Shown piece by piece: positions 21,841 through 34,969 of a stretch of 64,000 bases of DNA. Under the pieces are notes generated by a model. The model did no database searches and was not told where the DNA came from. It was given only the letters and a program-made list of their open reading frames with translations. The DNA comes from Ceratothoa steindachneri (lineage: Eukaryota; Arthropoda; Malacostraca; Isopoda; Cymothoidae): the NCBI GenBank assembly GCA_963969495.1, contig OZ018324.1, forward strand, positions 143,754,355 to 143,818,354. Reading direction: 5' to 3'. The stretch's first letter is position 1. Each line of letters opens with the position of its first letter. The translations under genes were made by a program, and so were the position numbers.

Positions 21841-24800
21841 TGTTTAAAGAATTATAGTAGTTTGATTTAATCGTCATTTTTATAAAAATGGTTGATATTT
21901 AGAGTAATTTGGGTTGCAAAAGTCTTTTTATTTTAATAGAGTTTATGATGGAAAAACAAAATTTATACTTCCTTTTGTATGAATTTTAATGCATTTTTCT
22001 AGTAACCTTTTAAAATCCCCTTGTATACTGTTAGATAAAAAATTATTGTCCACCGGGAGTTTTTAATTATTTAATTTTGCTGCCTTTTTTCATTTATCTA
22101 TTTTGTTGTTTGCTTTTTGAGAAGTATTATTTGATTTGATGGCAATCGTCCTTGACTAAAGCAAATAATGAAATAATTTGATGCATTAACTTAACGATGA
22201 TGTCTATACAATCTCTCCCTTTCTTCAGCTAGCAGGAATTTAACTACCTTTGTGTGAGATATACATCGTATAATGTGAGTAAATATGATATATACTCGTA
22301 CCATGCAAAAAAGTGATACAACATGATTGGAATCTACTCTTTTTAATTATTATCTCGCGATTCAAACTACTGTACATGGGTTATTTATTCATGCTCCGAA
22401 TGCATCTTGTAATATTCATAAGCTCAATCAACAAGGCAAAGAGTAAGAGAATTATGAGTTCTTCTATCTTCTTTAGTAGTAATCACCTCTTCAAAGGATA
22501 ATGAAATATTTTCTAATAAAGGAAAAATTATGATGTGCTGAATCTAAAAATCGCGTTCGTATTGTTCAATCAGGTCAACTTATTTAAGTATTGCCACATG
22601 AATTTTTAGGGTTTTTACATGAAAAGATGGGTATTTTCTCTTTATATGATGCAAGAATCTTTCTTATTTCTTTAAATAAACGAATTCTAAAGAGCATACA
22701 TGTGTCATTGTTTGATGAACTGGTATTCCCACAGATGATCTTGAAAAAATAAAGCCGATTCTGCAGCATCTGCGGCGAATATACCGTCAGTCCTAACAAG
22801 ATCCTGTTGCAAGTTTCATAAAGTGTGCTTATTATGCTTATTTTGGCATGAAAATTGGTGCTAAGGATAAGGCTTACGGGCCCCACAGTGTATGCAAGGT
22901 ATGCACCACGTATCTGCCTTGTTAGACCAAGGGCAGGAAAAGCAGTCTGAAGTTTGAAAATCCCATGGTTTGGAAGGAACCGACAAACCATGATACTGAC
23001 TGTTACTTCTGCGCTATTGATTTGACTCGAATCCACAAATAAAACAGAGCACCTTCATGTAAGCTGATCTTTAGTCAGTGCGTCATCTTTTAGCTCATTT
23101 TTATGAAAATCCAATACTTAAATTTATAAAACTTCCTGACATTAGGTAAGAAGATCCCTCCAGTTTTTAATAAAATATAGAAGAACTGGTTTCTGACGAT
23201 TGATGCTCCACATAGCTTTCCCTAAAGTAAGCAAAATATTTCATTTGCGATCTCAGATTGTAAAGGTCTTTGTCAAACTGTTAACATCCAGATTGGAGGA
23301 AAGAAACCTCCTTTCTGACAGTTCTCGCATCACCTAGTACTGCATCAGACATCAGGTTTCATCACCTACGTTAAGAGGTCCTATTAACTTCTCCACAACC
23401 ACTACTGCCCAAATTATCAATTCTCTTCCTCCTTGTTTTTATTCCCATCTTGGTAAAGTTGTTTTTTAGCCAAGAGATATCTGGAGGGTTGCTTTAATCT
23501 AATTTCAGAAAATCGACGAAAACTATATAATACTTGAGATAAATAGCGTTGTGAGTATCTACTAAATTCTGATTAATAAATTTATAAATGTATCTGAAAC
23601 AAAAGTTTAATGAACTTTATGTGTAAACTGATGAGGCATCTATGACTTATTGCCAATAATCTTTATATATGTGCACCTTACATCTCCGCTGTGATCGTTT
23701 TCAGACTGGGCGGGATCGGGATTTAAGGCATATCATAATAAGGAGCTCAAATGGCTCTTATTAAGCGAATAATGGTATTAGAATATAGGTAGTAACCAAA
23801 TAAATTTTAACCATAAATATTCATTTATTTTTATATTTAAGAAAAGATTTTAAAGATAATGATTATATACAGAGAATATACGGTACATAAAATTATGCTG
23901 GTCTTATAAGGTATTATTTGAAATGTCCTGTTACAATAAATTTGGGATGTTTAAATTGATTTTCTTTCGATTCTATTATAGCTAGGCTTAAACTATTTTT
24001 CAATTAAAGTACCCAACTAGAGTAATAGATATGAAAGGCTCGGAAGTCTTTGAAAAGAAAGCATAACAAACTCAATTTGGACTGAAATTAGAGAGGCTAA
24101 ATTATGATATTATCTTCAAATCTCTCACAAGATTTTGCTGGACCAAATTGATCGTAACCAGATTAAAAATTAAGAGGAAGACAAAACTCATTAGCAAATT
24201 AGGGGTGGAGGTTTTTAATGGCTCTATATATCGAAGAAGAAGGACATTGAAGGCGATTCTGGACGGAATAAGCAGCTATTTCAGTATTGGAACCAATGCT
24301 GTTATATGAGGGCAGTGTCGCCTTCACAGAGGACAGGCTGCAATGTTCAGGCTAATTGGAGAAATCCAAAGGTAGAAGTCTGACGTGATCCAGCGAGAAT
24401 GGAGGAGCAGTAATGTAAGCAGCAGGTAACGAAGGCGCAAATGGCAATCTAAAAACTGTTGTGGTAAAAGAACGAACAGCCACGGCTCAGGTGACGAAGA
24501 TATCAGAAAGCGAATTTACAGATGTTATCGAGGTCAGTTTACGCAGATTATCATGAAAAGTGAGGCAGAGCCTTTTTAATGTCAGGAAAAAAAGGAATTT
24601 TTTGTCGAGTTCAAAGCGCAATAGTTACGTGGTATTGTAAATCAGGACCTTTTTTAGGAGTGAGATCTAAATAAAGTGATGAAGAAGAAGGAAGTGTGGC
24701 AGATATAGAGCCTCAGATCCTCCTGCTATTACTAAATCGTGGGTGGCGGGGGAGGAAGACACATTCTCCCAGATGTGTGCAATAGCAAGATTGCCTTTCT

Positions 24801-25635
24801 ACTTATGAGATCCCCTCACTGGTGGAAAAAGTAACGGCGGAAGTGCCAAGGTTAAAATAGGGACGAATAGTTTTGGAGTGGGTCAGGTCACCAGAAGGCT
24901 CACGAGTAGTCCCTCACCTCTGTTATTCTTTACCAAAAATTATCCTTGCAGAATACCACAAAGCAGCTTCCTAGGCATAGATATATCATTTCTAAAATGA
25001 AATGATTGATACTAGAAGATAGATACGAGCACAGGTAGTTAAGACCAGTTTAAGAGAAACCAAAAAATTAACTCAAACGGACAACTGTATCAAATACTAC
25101 CCTGATGTCTAAAAGTACTCACTTATAGATTCATTATTCATCTATGCGTATTTAAACATCAAATAATATTGAGCCAGATGTACGTTTGATTAAATGTTAA
25201 TAATAGTACCACTATTTTAATTTCATCTAGTTGTAACAGAATTTAATTGTTCAAGCTTTTTGATTGGATAAATAAAAATATAAGGTAAATGATTCGAGTG
25301 GAGGCCAAGTGTAAAGTAAGATTTCATCATACGAGTAAAGAGTAGGGATAAATTATATGTAAGTAGCTTAGGTGTTATCCATTTCACGAGGTAGATCTCT
25401 TGAAAAGCATGAGAAAATGTTTTAAAGCTCTTTCAGAGCACCTGATACGAATGACCATAAGAAATTACTTAGAAATCCGATATCCTGCCAAGAGTAACTG
25501 CTGTCACTAAATTATATTCAAACTAATCTCACATCAACCACTCTAATTTATTTGACTTATAATTTTAATCATAAACAACCTTTGCACTTCCAATCCCCCT
25601 ACCACAATAAGCACACTTGTCCAGCATAAGTAATT
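21841..25635. other. AT-rich region with one 150-codon frame
   Basis: The longest frame is 23036-22584 on the minus strand, starting MDSSQINSAEVTVSIMVCRF. I recognise no domain and see no promoter or splice context, so it may be chance. The segment 24240-24960 is somewhat richer in G and reads partly coding-like, but no family was recognised. Confidence 0.4.
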
Positions 25636-25639
25636 GTAA

Positions 25640-26105
25640 GCAGAGAGTAGTTTTAAACGCAAATTTTTGGAGCGGAATAATGTAACTAGTTACGTGCCCT
25701 AAGAGTCTGCGTTGGGACCATTGTTGTCCCTTTTTTATCTAAATTTGCGGACGAGACAAACGTTGACGATAAAATTTTTAAATGAGAACGATAACAGATT
25801 ACCTTAGCTGGGTCTAGATAAAATCTTCGAATGGTCTAATAAATGGAACATGAAATTCAATCTACACAAGTGTATAGTTTTACCTGTAGGTCGAAATAAC
25901 CCAAGTTTTAACTATAAAATGGGTGATAAAAAGAGACGAAGAGAAAGATTTATGGATGTGAGTTTCAGAGTATCCTATGTTTAACAAACAGTGTGACGAA
26001 GCATGCAAGAAGGCAAACCGAATGCTTGGAATTATTGCGAGAAGTTTTCAGTACAATCACCAAAATAGAAACATTAGGATGATGAATTTTTTACAACCTC
26101 ATATG
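25640..26105 (+). pseudogene. LINE reverse transcriptase, palm fragment
   Basis: Changing frame two or three times gives the standard order of a CR1/jockey-type reverse transcriptase. A box equivalent to GVPQGSVLGPLLF comes first, degraded to VP(stop)ESALGPLLS near 25697. The catalytic box follows as KFADETNV near 25742 (normally FADDTK; the second Asp is Glu). Then come ...LDKIFEWSNKWNMKFNLHKC and finally CDEACKKANRMLGIIARSF. Residues between the first two boxes are deleted. The reading ends near 26105 just where LYKSLVRP would be expected, and that block is found instead at 28725. Confidence 0.8.
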
Positions 26106-28724
26106 CCTGTGTCATAATTTGATGAGCTTTAATTAAAGATTATATAAAATCTTACTTTCAAGGTGATTTGATAAAAACCCTCACGCAAAAAAGGATTTTA
26201 AAAATTTTATTTGTCAGCTTTTTTGTCCAGTTTTTGAAGTCACTGGCAGCATATACAAGATTGAACACAAGGTTATGAGTCACATATATATAACATTATA
26301 TAGGGTCATCAAACACACAAGGAAAAAAATTAGTTACAATAATGTCATTAGACAGGATGAATCTCAGTGATAGGTTGTCCTTGGTGCGGCAGGACCCGTG
26401 AAAGTCTTGCATAACTTTGACCGCACGCTCACAGCACTGGTAGCTTCGGGCAATATTGATTGGAGATTTATCTTTTTTCCAGTGAGTTTTCAAGCATTTG
26501 AGACCTGTTGGGTATTCGTTCAGAGCTGCATATAGTTCATAAAAATCTTCAGCGCGGAACAAGTGGGTGCTAAACCAATGGTCAGCCCATGAGTAAGAAA
26601 TGGATGAAGAGATTTTACGCAGCCTGTTCCAGGTGTCAGGCATCACAATGAACGCAAGAAGGCCTAGAATGGCACGAGAGTTCCAACGTGCATTTCTGAT
26701 GTTTGGGATCCTCTGAAACTTTACAAAGGAGACCTCATTCATCTTAGTGAAGTGACGAAAAACACGCGTGAGGTGATAAAGAAACTTCATGTCGTCTCTC
26801 CAGCCGCCTGTTTCCTTAATCTCAGTTTTACCGTTGCCGAAGGCTGCTTTCAATTTATCATAATTGCTCATCAAATCCTGCACAAAAAAGTACTTTATGT
26901 TTGGTGATTTAGTGGACCCATGGAGCTCATCGTCCATTACAACGCGAAGAATACGATCCAGGACATGGTGCTGGCAACTGATGAAATTGGGTTTGGGGTG
27001 AACTTTATCTTCGAACATTTGCTGCAGTAGAACAACAACGCCTGTCTTTTTGCCGGTATTCACGCTTATTGTGTCGGCAATAAGCATAACCATGTATTAC
27101 CATAGGTTGAACTCCTATAACACACCCTGGCGCCCTTTAGCAATTGTGACAGCTTCCCCTTCCTTCAATTTGAGTGCAGCCAACTTTATTTCTTTCTCTT
27201 CATTTTTGAGGACCACGACCTGATATTAAAACTCCTCAATGCGTTTGCCGTCAAAGTGTAAGCTCTACTTTTCCAGATGAAGCGTTCTCACCAAGTGCTT
27301 CTTCACCTGAGCAGCTCTCGTGTAGATAGCCTTGTGGATTGCTGACTAACATGGGGTTGGGATTTCAATGCCCTCTTGAGAAAGCTGGCGACATACCTTT
27401 GCTGCTCTGTGGGACGACAGCTTTGAGCTTGTAGCAAGTAGTCTTGCTAAACCTGTTGGGATAAGCTTACTTTTCTTCGTTGATGCTGCATTCTCATCCT
27501 CCGAAGAACTGTCTTCGCTGTTATTGTATGAGTCCGTGCTAGTTCTAGAACAATCATGTGGTGCTGAGCTAGAAAGTGGGGACACAGTCGCTTCCATTGC
27601 CTTCTTTCGCTTTGATGGGTAGATGGTCTTTGGCACTAGCAGGTTTACCGGTGGAATAACCAACCTAGCCTTTGGTCAAAATTTGCTGTTTATAGAGGTT
27701 CTCATCTTTTTTTGCCCAACCAGTTGCCTTTTACCTTCGTCACGTCAAACAGTTCATTCAAAGAATTAAAGTTTTGTTTCTACCTGCAGTACTGATAGTT
27801 TTTCAGAAGGTTTTCTAGTTTTGCAAAAATGGATTGATCAGATACATGCGGGAAGTTCAATGTTTTGCTCCACAACAATTAGGCCGATCCTCTCCCTCAG
27901 TTCTTTGGTGGTGGATTCAAGAAATTTGAAGCGTCCAACGACGTGGACGCTTCACTTAAGGGTGCTTCATAAACTGCCACGGTGCCTCTTCTTGATGGTG
28001 CTTGAAATTGGACTAAGTTATTTTTCCACGTTTTCTTGTTCTTCTCCGTGTTAAAAAAGCACTTCTTGAACGAAATGTTTTGTACTCAGCAACTGAAATA
28101 GAAAATAAACCTAAATATTAAATAGGTAGCAAATTAAAGAAACTGTTATTGAGCTTTTATATATTTTATTAAAAAACAAGCAAATTACAATTATAAAAAA
28201 TAAGAGAGAAGTCAGACACTAATAAAATATTATATGCTATTATATTATATAATTAGTGAGAGTTAAATGTAGCTTACCAAATAATACCAGGATCTCTTTA
28301 CAATAAACGCTGGAGAAAACACAATAATTATAATAAGGCCATAATAATATTAACGCCATTAAAACTGAACTAGTAACTACCTGCTTTAAACATCTCACTT
28401 ATATACCGCACGCGAAATGGCTGAAGAAAATTCTGGAGCTCTACAGAAATCGCCCAAGCGATGACGTGATGATTTTCAGGAAATTTTTATACAATTCTAT
28501 GGTACATAAATTTTGCACAAGTCTGTTTGATAACATATATTTAATATAATATTTTTAACACATATAAAATACCTATTTACATTTCAAAGTGGTTTGTGCG
28601 TGACATTTTTCAATATTTCAAGGAATAAAAGTAATTTTTGTCATTAATAGACAAAGGTTTATTCATTCGTGCTGCAGGAAATAATTTTTTATAACAAAAG
28701 TCAAGAGGTCATCAGTCTAATAAG
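26106..28724 (-). mobile_element. hAT-like DNA transposon inserted in a LINE
   Basis: About 2.6 kb separating two halves of one LINE. It carries the minus-strand transposase-like pseudogene 26296-28060. The LINE sequence stops at ACAACCTCATATG on the left and resumes at ATACCTCTATATAAAAG on the right; CCTCATAT versus CCTCTATA could be a decayed 8-bp target duplication, the length used by hAT elements. I could not identify convincing terminal inverted repeats, so the exact edges are approximate. Confidence 0.6.
26296..28060 (-). pseudogene. hAT-like transposase pseudogene
   Basis: The best part (27093-26296, 265 codons) reads IADTISVNTGKKTGVVVLLQ, then FISCQHHVLDRILRVVMDDE and RIPNIRNARWNSRAILGLLA. 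The D-T..NTG...C.HH..D order resembles the catalytic region of hAT-related transposases. The upstream 27663-27346 frame (105 codons) is in the same phase, and the 250 bp between them translate in that phase with five stop codons but otherwise sensible protein (QVVVLKNEEKEIKLAALKLK). Further upstream, to about 28060, come WKNNLVQFQAPSRRGTVAVY and, after a frameshift, RERIGLIVVEQNIELPA. I have the impression of a widespread invertebrate repeat protein, but assignment to hAT is tentative. Confidence 0.6.
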
Positions 28725-29345
28725 CATACCTCTATATAAAAGTTTAGAAAGACTACCTGGAATAGGTGATACAATTGCCGTCACCTTATACTCGTACATA
28801 TCTAAACATCAATAAAATGGAAAGAATTTAACAACGGGTAACTAAACTAATTTCCTTGATTAGAAATAAGTTGTATATCGAAAGATTACATAAATATATT
28901 AAAATTACCAACTCTCGAAACTAGTCGATTGCGATGTGTACTTTTTGAAGTATTTAAAATTTTAAATAAATTTGAAAACGTAAATTATGAAGATATTCTT
29001 AAGTACGACCATGGTATCAGACGTAACACCGGTTTTAAACTGAAATGACGACGGGGGTTTCAAACGAACATACCTAAAAATAAATTCACCTTTGAAATCA
29101 GCGATAAATGGAACACACTCCCCGCGGAGGTAGTAAATAATAGTAATGTGAATAGTTTTAAAAACGAAATTGACAGTTATTTTACGAATAATGATAAAGT
29201 TTAAATACGGAGCACTGTTGTCGATTGAATCTCACGTGAGTGAGCATCGTGATGAGAATGTCCAAAGGAGGACTACTGGCATATTAGTATAGAATGGGAC
29301 CGGCCTTTGCGTGGAGTAACTAGTCCTTGATGGCTTCTAGTAACT
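28725..29345 (+). pseudogene. LINE reverse transcriptase C-terminus and tail
   Basis: Continuation of the LINE from 25640-26105. It resumes with PLYKSLERL at about 28728, then reads YLNINKMERIQQRVTKLISL with one in-frame stop, RCVLFEVFKILNKFENVNY, and finishes KFTFEISDKWNTLPAEVV...FKNEIDSYF before a TAA near 29202. It is a different copy, and probably a different subfamily, from 8087-8668, with the same order of blocks. The 3' tail runs to about 29345 and ends in a short T-rich stretch with no clear poly(A). Confidence 0.8.
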
Positions 29346-31985
29346 ATGTAACTTTGAGTGAAATTGTTTTGTTTTTTTTGCTATTTTGGCTAACCTATTA
29401 TTAGAAATTTCACTGAAATCATTTGAATAATTCATTTTGGGGTTAATTTACTAAACTTTTGCCGAGAGAGAGGGAGTATATGATTTAATAATTTTTTTTA
29501 AATATATATTCTATTATTGTGTTAATATGGATAACATGGTGTGTTTTTATGAGGAAAGTTTTCCTCTTAAACATTTGCAAAGATGACAATGAAATCGAAC
29601 CAAAGAAAATACGGCAGAGTTTGGGAATGGATGTTTCGTCTAACCTTTAGGCCATAAAATGAACGTTTGCCACGTTCGTATTTATTCAGCTTCTAATGAG
29701 GAAAGAATCACATCTGCTGTATTTCCCATATCTCTATAGCAACTTTCTAACTTATTCAAGGGTGGAAAAAATAAGCAATTAAGATAATTAGAATAAATAT
29801 AAACCACATGATAACTAATTTTGTATCAATATTGTGAGTTTGTACACAAGACCCCTTTGGTGAGGAAATCAAATTCAAACTATAACAATTTAATTGCTTC
29901 CATAAACTCTAATTATAGACTAATGGATTCAATGAAGCACCATATGCTAGGTTTATGTGTCATTATAAAACTAATTTAATTAGCTTCCGGACAATCCTTG
30001 TTTATCTTTAGATGTAATTACAAGGCCTGATTACGTGTACATTGGTGATTACCGAATACAGCTTTGAAGCCATAACAATCATCCTTGAAGACAGAGTACC
30101 TATGATCTTTCCTTTAGAAATAAAACATCGAAATTTAATTAACTAATTAGTTTTAAGTGCTACATTTATATTACAATTATAATTTGATTTGGCGTTCATT
30201 TCTCTACTTTGGAAGGTAAGAATGATACTAGAAGTGATATCATTACTTCTACATTTCTGTTTTGCGGTCTTTTAAGTTTTATCGGTAAGGAAGTGTCATT
30301 CTCTGATTTATTTCATTAAAATATAGAATGAAGTTAATCATGATTATCTGTGAATTCAAAGACCAAATGTAATCGGTTAAGGTTATTTGATTTAATATAA
30401 AATCATGGGTTTTACCAATATTGTTCTTACTATAAATAAATAACAATCAAGTAAAAAGATAAACCTTTTAATTAAGGTATCATTCTTACGTTGGTGTATT
30501 AATCAAAAAAGTCGTTGGACTTCAATTTGAAGTTTTAAAAGTTCTTTGATTCAACCACCTGACATTTTTTTGCGCAATTTGGTGACCGTTGGAGCGAAAC
30601 TTGTAAAAAACTGTCTTTTAACCAAAACAAATATTATTATTACAAACAATTGCGTTTCATGTAGTTTGTATCAAATAGTACAGGGTGTCTCAATTCAGTA
30701 CAGATAAGAAATATCACAATGGTCTCATCGTTTACCAGACCCTAGCCCCTTGACTTCTTAAAGGAAAGACTGCACAAGACACCCCAGCAAAAACGCATCA
30801 TAAATAATTTGCTCAAATTGACGTAAATGTGGAATTATTGCATAGAGTTAGGCCGGAGAATCTCCCAAAGTGTATCCATATTTGCATTACAGATTTTAGA
30901 AATCAAATTTAAATTTAAATTAGAAATATATAGTTCAAATTAAATAGAATTTAATTAATCTTTTAATTGAAAATATTCATTTTTCCTGTCTCCAGATTTT
31001 ATAAGCACCCTGATTAATCGAGGAAGATCTGCATGCACAGGTTGATCAGAATTGCAAAATATGTTAGAAAGTTTGTAAAATGAGTTATATTAAAGTGGGC
31101 GCCTAAGTAGAGATTCATACTAGGATTTGGACGACTAAATTAAGGAAAATCATATGTTTATCCATAACTGAATGATATACTTCAGCTGTAGAAGAACGAA
31201 CTAGTGAATAATTTTCTAAAGATGAAATAAATGTAATAAAAATATAAAACAGGATGGCTTGTTCTCCGATATCTACATACAAAGACATTTTTAAACTAAC
31301 TAGGGGTCTGTATAGGAAAGGGCCATTAGATTGCACACCAAAACACATATAGTTTGAGTTAAGTTAGGAGTCAGTTTCATCCCCCATGATAAATGCAAAA
31401 CATTAATGTTGTGTTCATGGGATTAGGAACTTCCGCTATCCTACATGAAATGAGACTGGATTGATTCCCTTTCAAAGGAATTATTAGATTAAGCCCCAAA
31501 ATTGTTTTCTTTCATGCCTATAAAATTTAATAATATTATACTAAGAACATTATTATGACCACCACTAAATTCATTTTTGTTCTCAATAGAGTATCCATCA
31601 GTAGCCATTCTGCAAATATAACTTAAAAAGGTCCAAATTAATATTAATAAATGCTCTTCTAAGTCTCATTAGTCAAAGTAAAATAAGAATGGACTTTTAT
31701 GAACACAATCAAAGAAGTTCTGAAGAAAACTGGAAATAGCACCGAGTACCTCACAAGCACCCAAATCTTGCGAAAACTAAACTGTAAGTTATAGACTAGA
31801 TGATCGTGCTTAACATACGTATTCAGATATTCTCAAAGAAGTTGATCAACCTTAGAAAATATTGAATTTATATAATAATTTATGTTTGATTTCATTGTCC
31901 TTTTCATTAATCTATATATTTCAATCATTAATTCAAATATAAAACATTCCTTAATTTTTCTGTAAAATGATAATTTGCTTGGCTA
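29346..31985. other. AT-rich region, no recognised gene
   Basis: Only short frames. No transposon protein was recognised. At 30680 the sequence CAGGGTGTCTCAATTCAG has the look of a transposon terminus but has no partner that I could find. Confidence 0.4.
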
Positions 31986-31989
31986 AACT

Positions 31990-32356
31990 TTGATATTAAC
32001 CAGGTGCATCACTATTTTTCCTAAGCGAAATATTATATCTGTTCTTTCGACTCGTATACTGTGCCATTTGAAAGATTCAGAGAAATTGTATTTGTTCGAT
32101 TTGTTTGACGCACCTCGGGGTAAGCGTCAAAGCTTTTTCGCCTCAATCACAGAATTCACATCGTGCGAATTAATCGAGTTCTTTTTGTGTGTTTTTCTGT
32201 GTTTTTACTACTGGGTCACGAAAAACACAATGGCACTTCCGCCAGTGCTCATAAGTGCGAAAAGTTAAACACAGTTTAATTCGGGTTCAACAAACCCGCG
32301 GCATCCTCTTGTTGTGTGTGCGTTAATTTTTTTTAAGTGCGTACAGGTGAGACATC
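31990..32356 (+). other. leader before the gag-like gene
   Basis: Sequence immediately upstream of the gag ATG. It is more GC-balanced than the region to the left and could be the remains of a 5' LTR or leader. It does not obviously match the putative 3' LTR at 36730-37400, and no tRNA primer-binding site starting with TGG could be placed with confidence. Confidence 0.3.
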
Positions 32357-33204
32357 ATGTCTTCGCAGGAAAGTTTTAAGGCACCAGGAGAATCTCTGGG
32401 TCTAACTAGGAAGGCCTTAATGTCCTATATCCAGAAAGAAGAGAGAGCAGAAAGACCGGAAAGAAGAGAAAGAGAAGAGAAAGAGAAAAAAGAGAAAGAG
32501 AAGAACAGGAAAAAAGAGAGCGAATTCTATTGCACGAATTAGATAGGCAAGGTCGGGAAACGAAACCCTATCCGTCACTTCGGGGACTGGAATCTAGCTA
32601 CTCGCCTCTGTCAAACTGCCTGTCTTTGAAGAAAGGGAACTTCGCTTCATATTTAATCCACTTCGAGAAAATCTTCAAAGTAGATCACTGTGACATAGAA
32701 TCAGACGGCGTAGCTAAATTGTTGCCCCTACTGAACACCCAACTGAGGGATATTTTCATTTCTCTACCCTGAGAGGCAGCAATTGATTATTCATCGTTGA
32801 AGGCCGAGCTACTTGCTGCCTATAATATGACCCCAGATTTTTACCGTGGGAAGTTTAGAAAGTGCAGAATTCAGCCCAATCAAACCTCCAGACAGTTCGG
32901 GTACACATTGCAACGGCACCTTAATTTCTGTCTTGACGCATCAAAAGTGCCCCATGACTAGGATAATGTGATGGATTTTATTCTTAAGGACCAACTTTTG
33001 GCAGCACTTCCATCAGAAATCAGATCCTTCTTCATGGACAGAAGGTGTATTAGTTCCAAGGAGTGCATAAAAGAGGCTTACTTCTATGCAGTAAGCTACA
33101 ATTGCTGCCCAAAAGGAGGAAAGAAAGTGGAGCCATCTTCTCCTAAAGTAAAGGTAAATAAGCTTAAATTCTTCCTCACAACAAGGAACACTTTGTCAAT
33201 ATGA
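32357..33204 (+). pseudogene. gag: gag with SCAN-like domain
   Basis: Starts MSSQESFKAPGESLGLTRKA, then a Lys/Glu/Arg-rich stretch that would be a charged coiled coil. After a frame change come FASYLIHFEKIF and KLLPLLNTQLRDIF (32640-32770), followed by the block DYSSLKAELLAAYNMTPDFY, RKCRIQPNQTSRQFGYTLQR and DQLLAALPSEIRSFFMDRR. This order is the SCAN-like capsid region found in gag of several animal gypsy elements. A cysteine-containing stretch (YSCEIKGHVRS, around 33310) may be what is left of a zinc knuckle. Stops at 32770 and elsewhere break it. Confidence 0.7.
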
Positions 33205-33559
33205 CGACATTCAAAGCAGAAGCCTGTTAGAAAACCCGTCAAACGAGAAGTTCAGCCTTTCTTTTCTATTCCTCCTTTGTCAGCGTTCCCTATAGGGACT
33301 ATTGATTCTTATTCCTGCGAAATTAAGGGTCATGTGAGATCAAATTCCACTCAAAACTCTCACTTGAGGAATAACTATTCCCACCAGGTGCACCAGGTGA
33401 GTGCTACCCCTTCTCAGACACCGAATCGACCAAAAACTCCTCTCTCGTCGAACGAACCAAGTCCCTTCGGCCACCAGGTAAACCTTTTGTTTACCTGGCT
33501 GCCGTATCTCCACCCTAGTCCGAGATACCGGTTGCATATGTATCGTGGTCACGGATAAG

Positions 33560-34961
33560 CTACTCCTTCTTGCAGCTCCCAATTACGATCGGTTTGCCAT
33601 CGTGCATGATTACCTGAGACGCGCTCATCGGTTCCCCATCGTTAAGTGCCATATAGACTGCGCCTACTTCACTAGCCATGCCGAAGTAGTGGCACCCCCT
33701 CCATCAAGTTTTGTGCTGTTCTGATTGGGCGGAGCCCCAAAGTTTAGGAACCCCGTGTAGCTCAACCAGTTACCACCCGCTCCCAAGCGAAGCAGGATTT
33801 GGAAGCACCCGGACCCTTGTGAACCCATGATGCTTCAGAATATGGCAATGTCGTAAACGAGGGCTTTGCTTAGAAACAAGAGTGTGAATCTCTTTGTCCT
33901 TTGTAGACTAAGTCACAAAATAAGACGCAAGAGTCCATTGGACGTGGCAAATTAATTTCCTTCATAGTTAAAGATATCCTCCTCTTCCGCATATGCTCCG
34001 AAGGAGATCAGACCGAGTCTCGAGCATTATGTGTTCCTCGCTCTCATGTGTGATGAATTTTACAAACTGCACATGACAGCCTTTTCTTGGGTCACTTTAG
34101 TCACACAAAGACAGAAAACGGATTTTTAAGTACTTTTATTGGCCTGGAGCGTCGGAGGAAATTCTTCGATATTGTAGATCATCATATAAAAGAAAACTGG
34201 CATTAAGGGATGAGTTAAGCCGGTTCCCGTGCAGAAGGGCCATATAATCTCATAACCCCTCTCTTGAGTGGAAATCGACTTGGTTGGACCAATATACCCA
34301 CTATCTAGTGAGGGCCATATTCATGTCCTCACTCTTGTCGAGTTTACCACCAGGTTCCCTAAGGCTCTCCTCCTAAAGAAGATCGACAGCTTTTCGTTTG
34401 CCTAAGCTTTTATCTTTATATTTGCCCGTGTTGGATTACCGAAGGCAATATTGTCTGACGGAGGCGGTCAGAGGTTGGAAGAATGCGCTAAAATTGCCTA
34501 CCAAAATGCATACGTTAATCTGAATAAATATAAGGCTTACTTCGACTGTAAATCCATAGATCGAAGATTTAAGCTCGGAGAGAAAGCTCTGTTATCGCTC
34601 CCGACCGACAATAACAAACTGCTAATTCAATTGAAGGGCTGCTCCTACCAAATAATAGAGGAACGAAGTCCCATCAAATATTTTGGTTGATACACCTAAG
34701 GGGAGGAAACTTTTCAATATAAATCTCCTTAAGAAATATCATCGGCGCGCAGAAGTTAACCAAATATTCGCTATAGACGAAGAATCAGCCATTGAATCAG
34801 ATTACCCTCAGAACCCCCTAAATTTTGTACAAATCGCATGCGTAGAGCAAAAGAGGGAATACTGCTTGCTCGTACCTCATGTAATGGAATCCTCGTCTAG
34901 CGAGCTTGAGATAAGGAACAGTTATCGTCCGCTCAGAGAAACCAGCTCACATCACTCCTAA
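33560..34961 (+). pseudogene. protease-integrase linker and integrase remnants
   Basis: PVTTRSQAKQDLEAPG near 33765 resembles the linker that precedes integrase. The HHCC zinc finger follows: AHDSLFLGHFSHTKTEN supplies the histidines, and after a frameshift KYFYWPGASEEILRYCRSS shows that only one of the usual cysteines remains. The core is mostly lost (WLDQYTHY, then GLPKAILSDGG near 34435-34460). The C-terminal part is better preserved: NLNKYKAYFDCKSIDRRFKL, GEKALLSLPTDNNKLL, and after a frameshift KGRKLFNINLLKKYHRRAEV. That last block normally ends integrase, and here the RT begins only 280 bases further on. Confidence 0.7.
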
Positions 34962-34969
34962 GTCAATTC

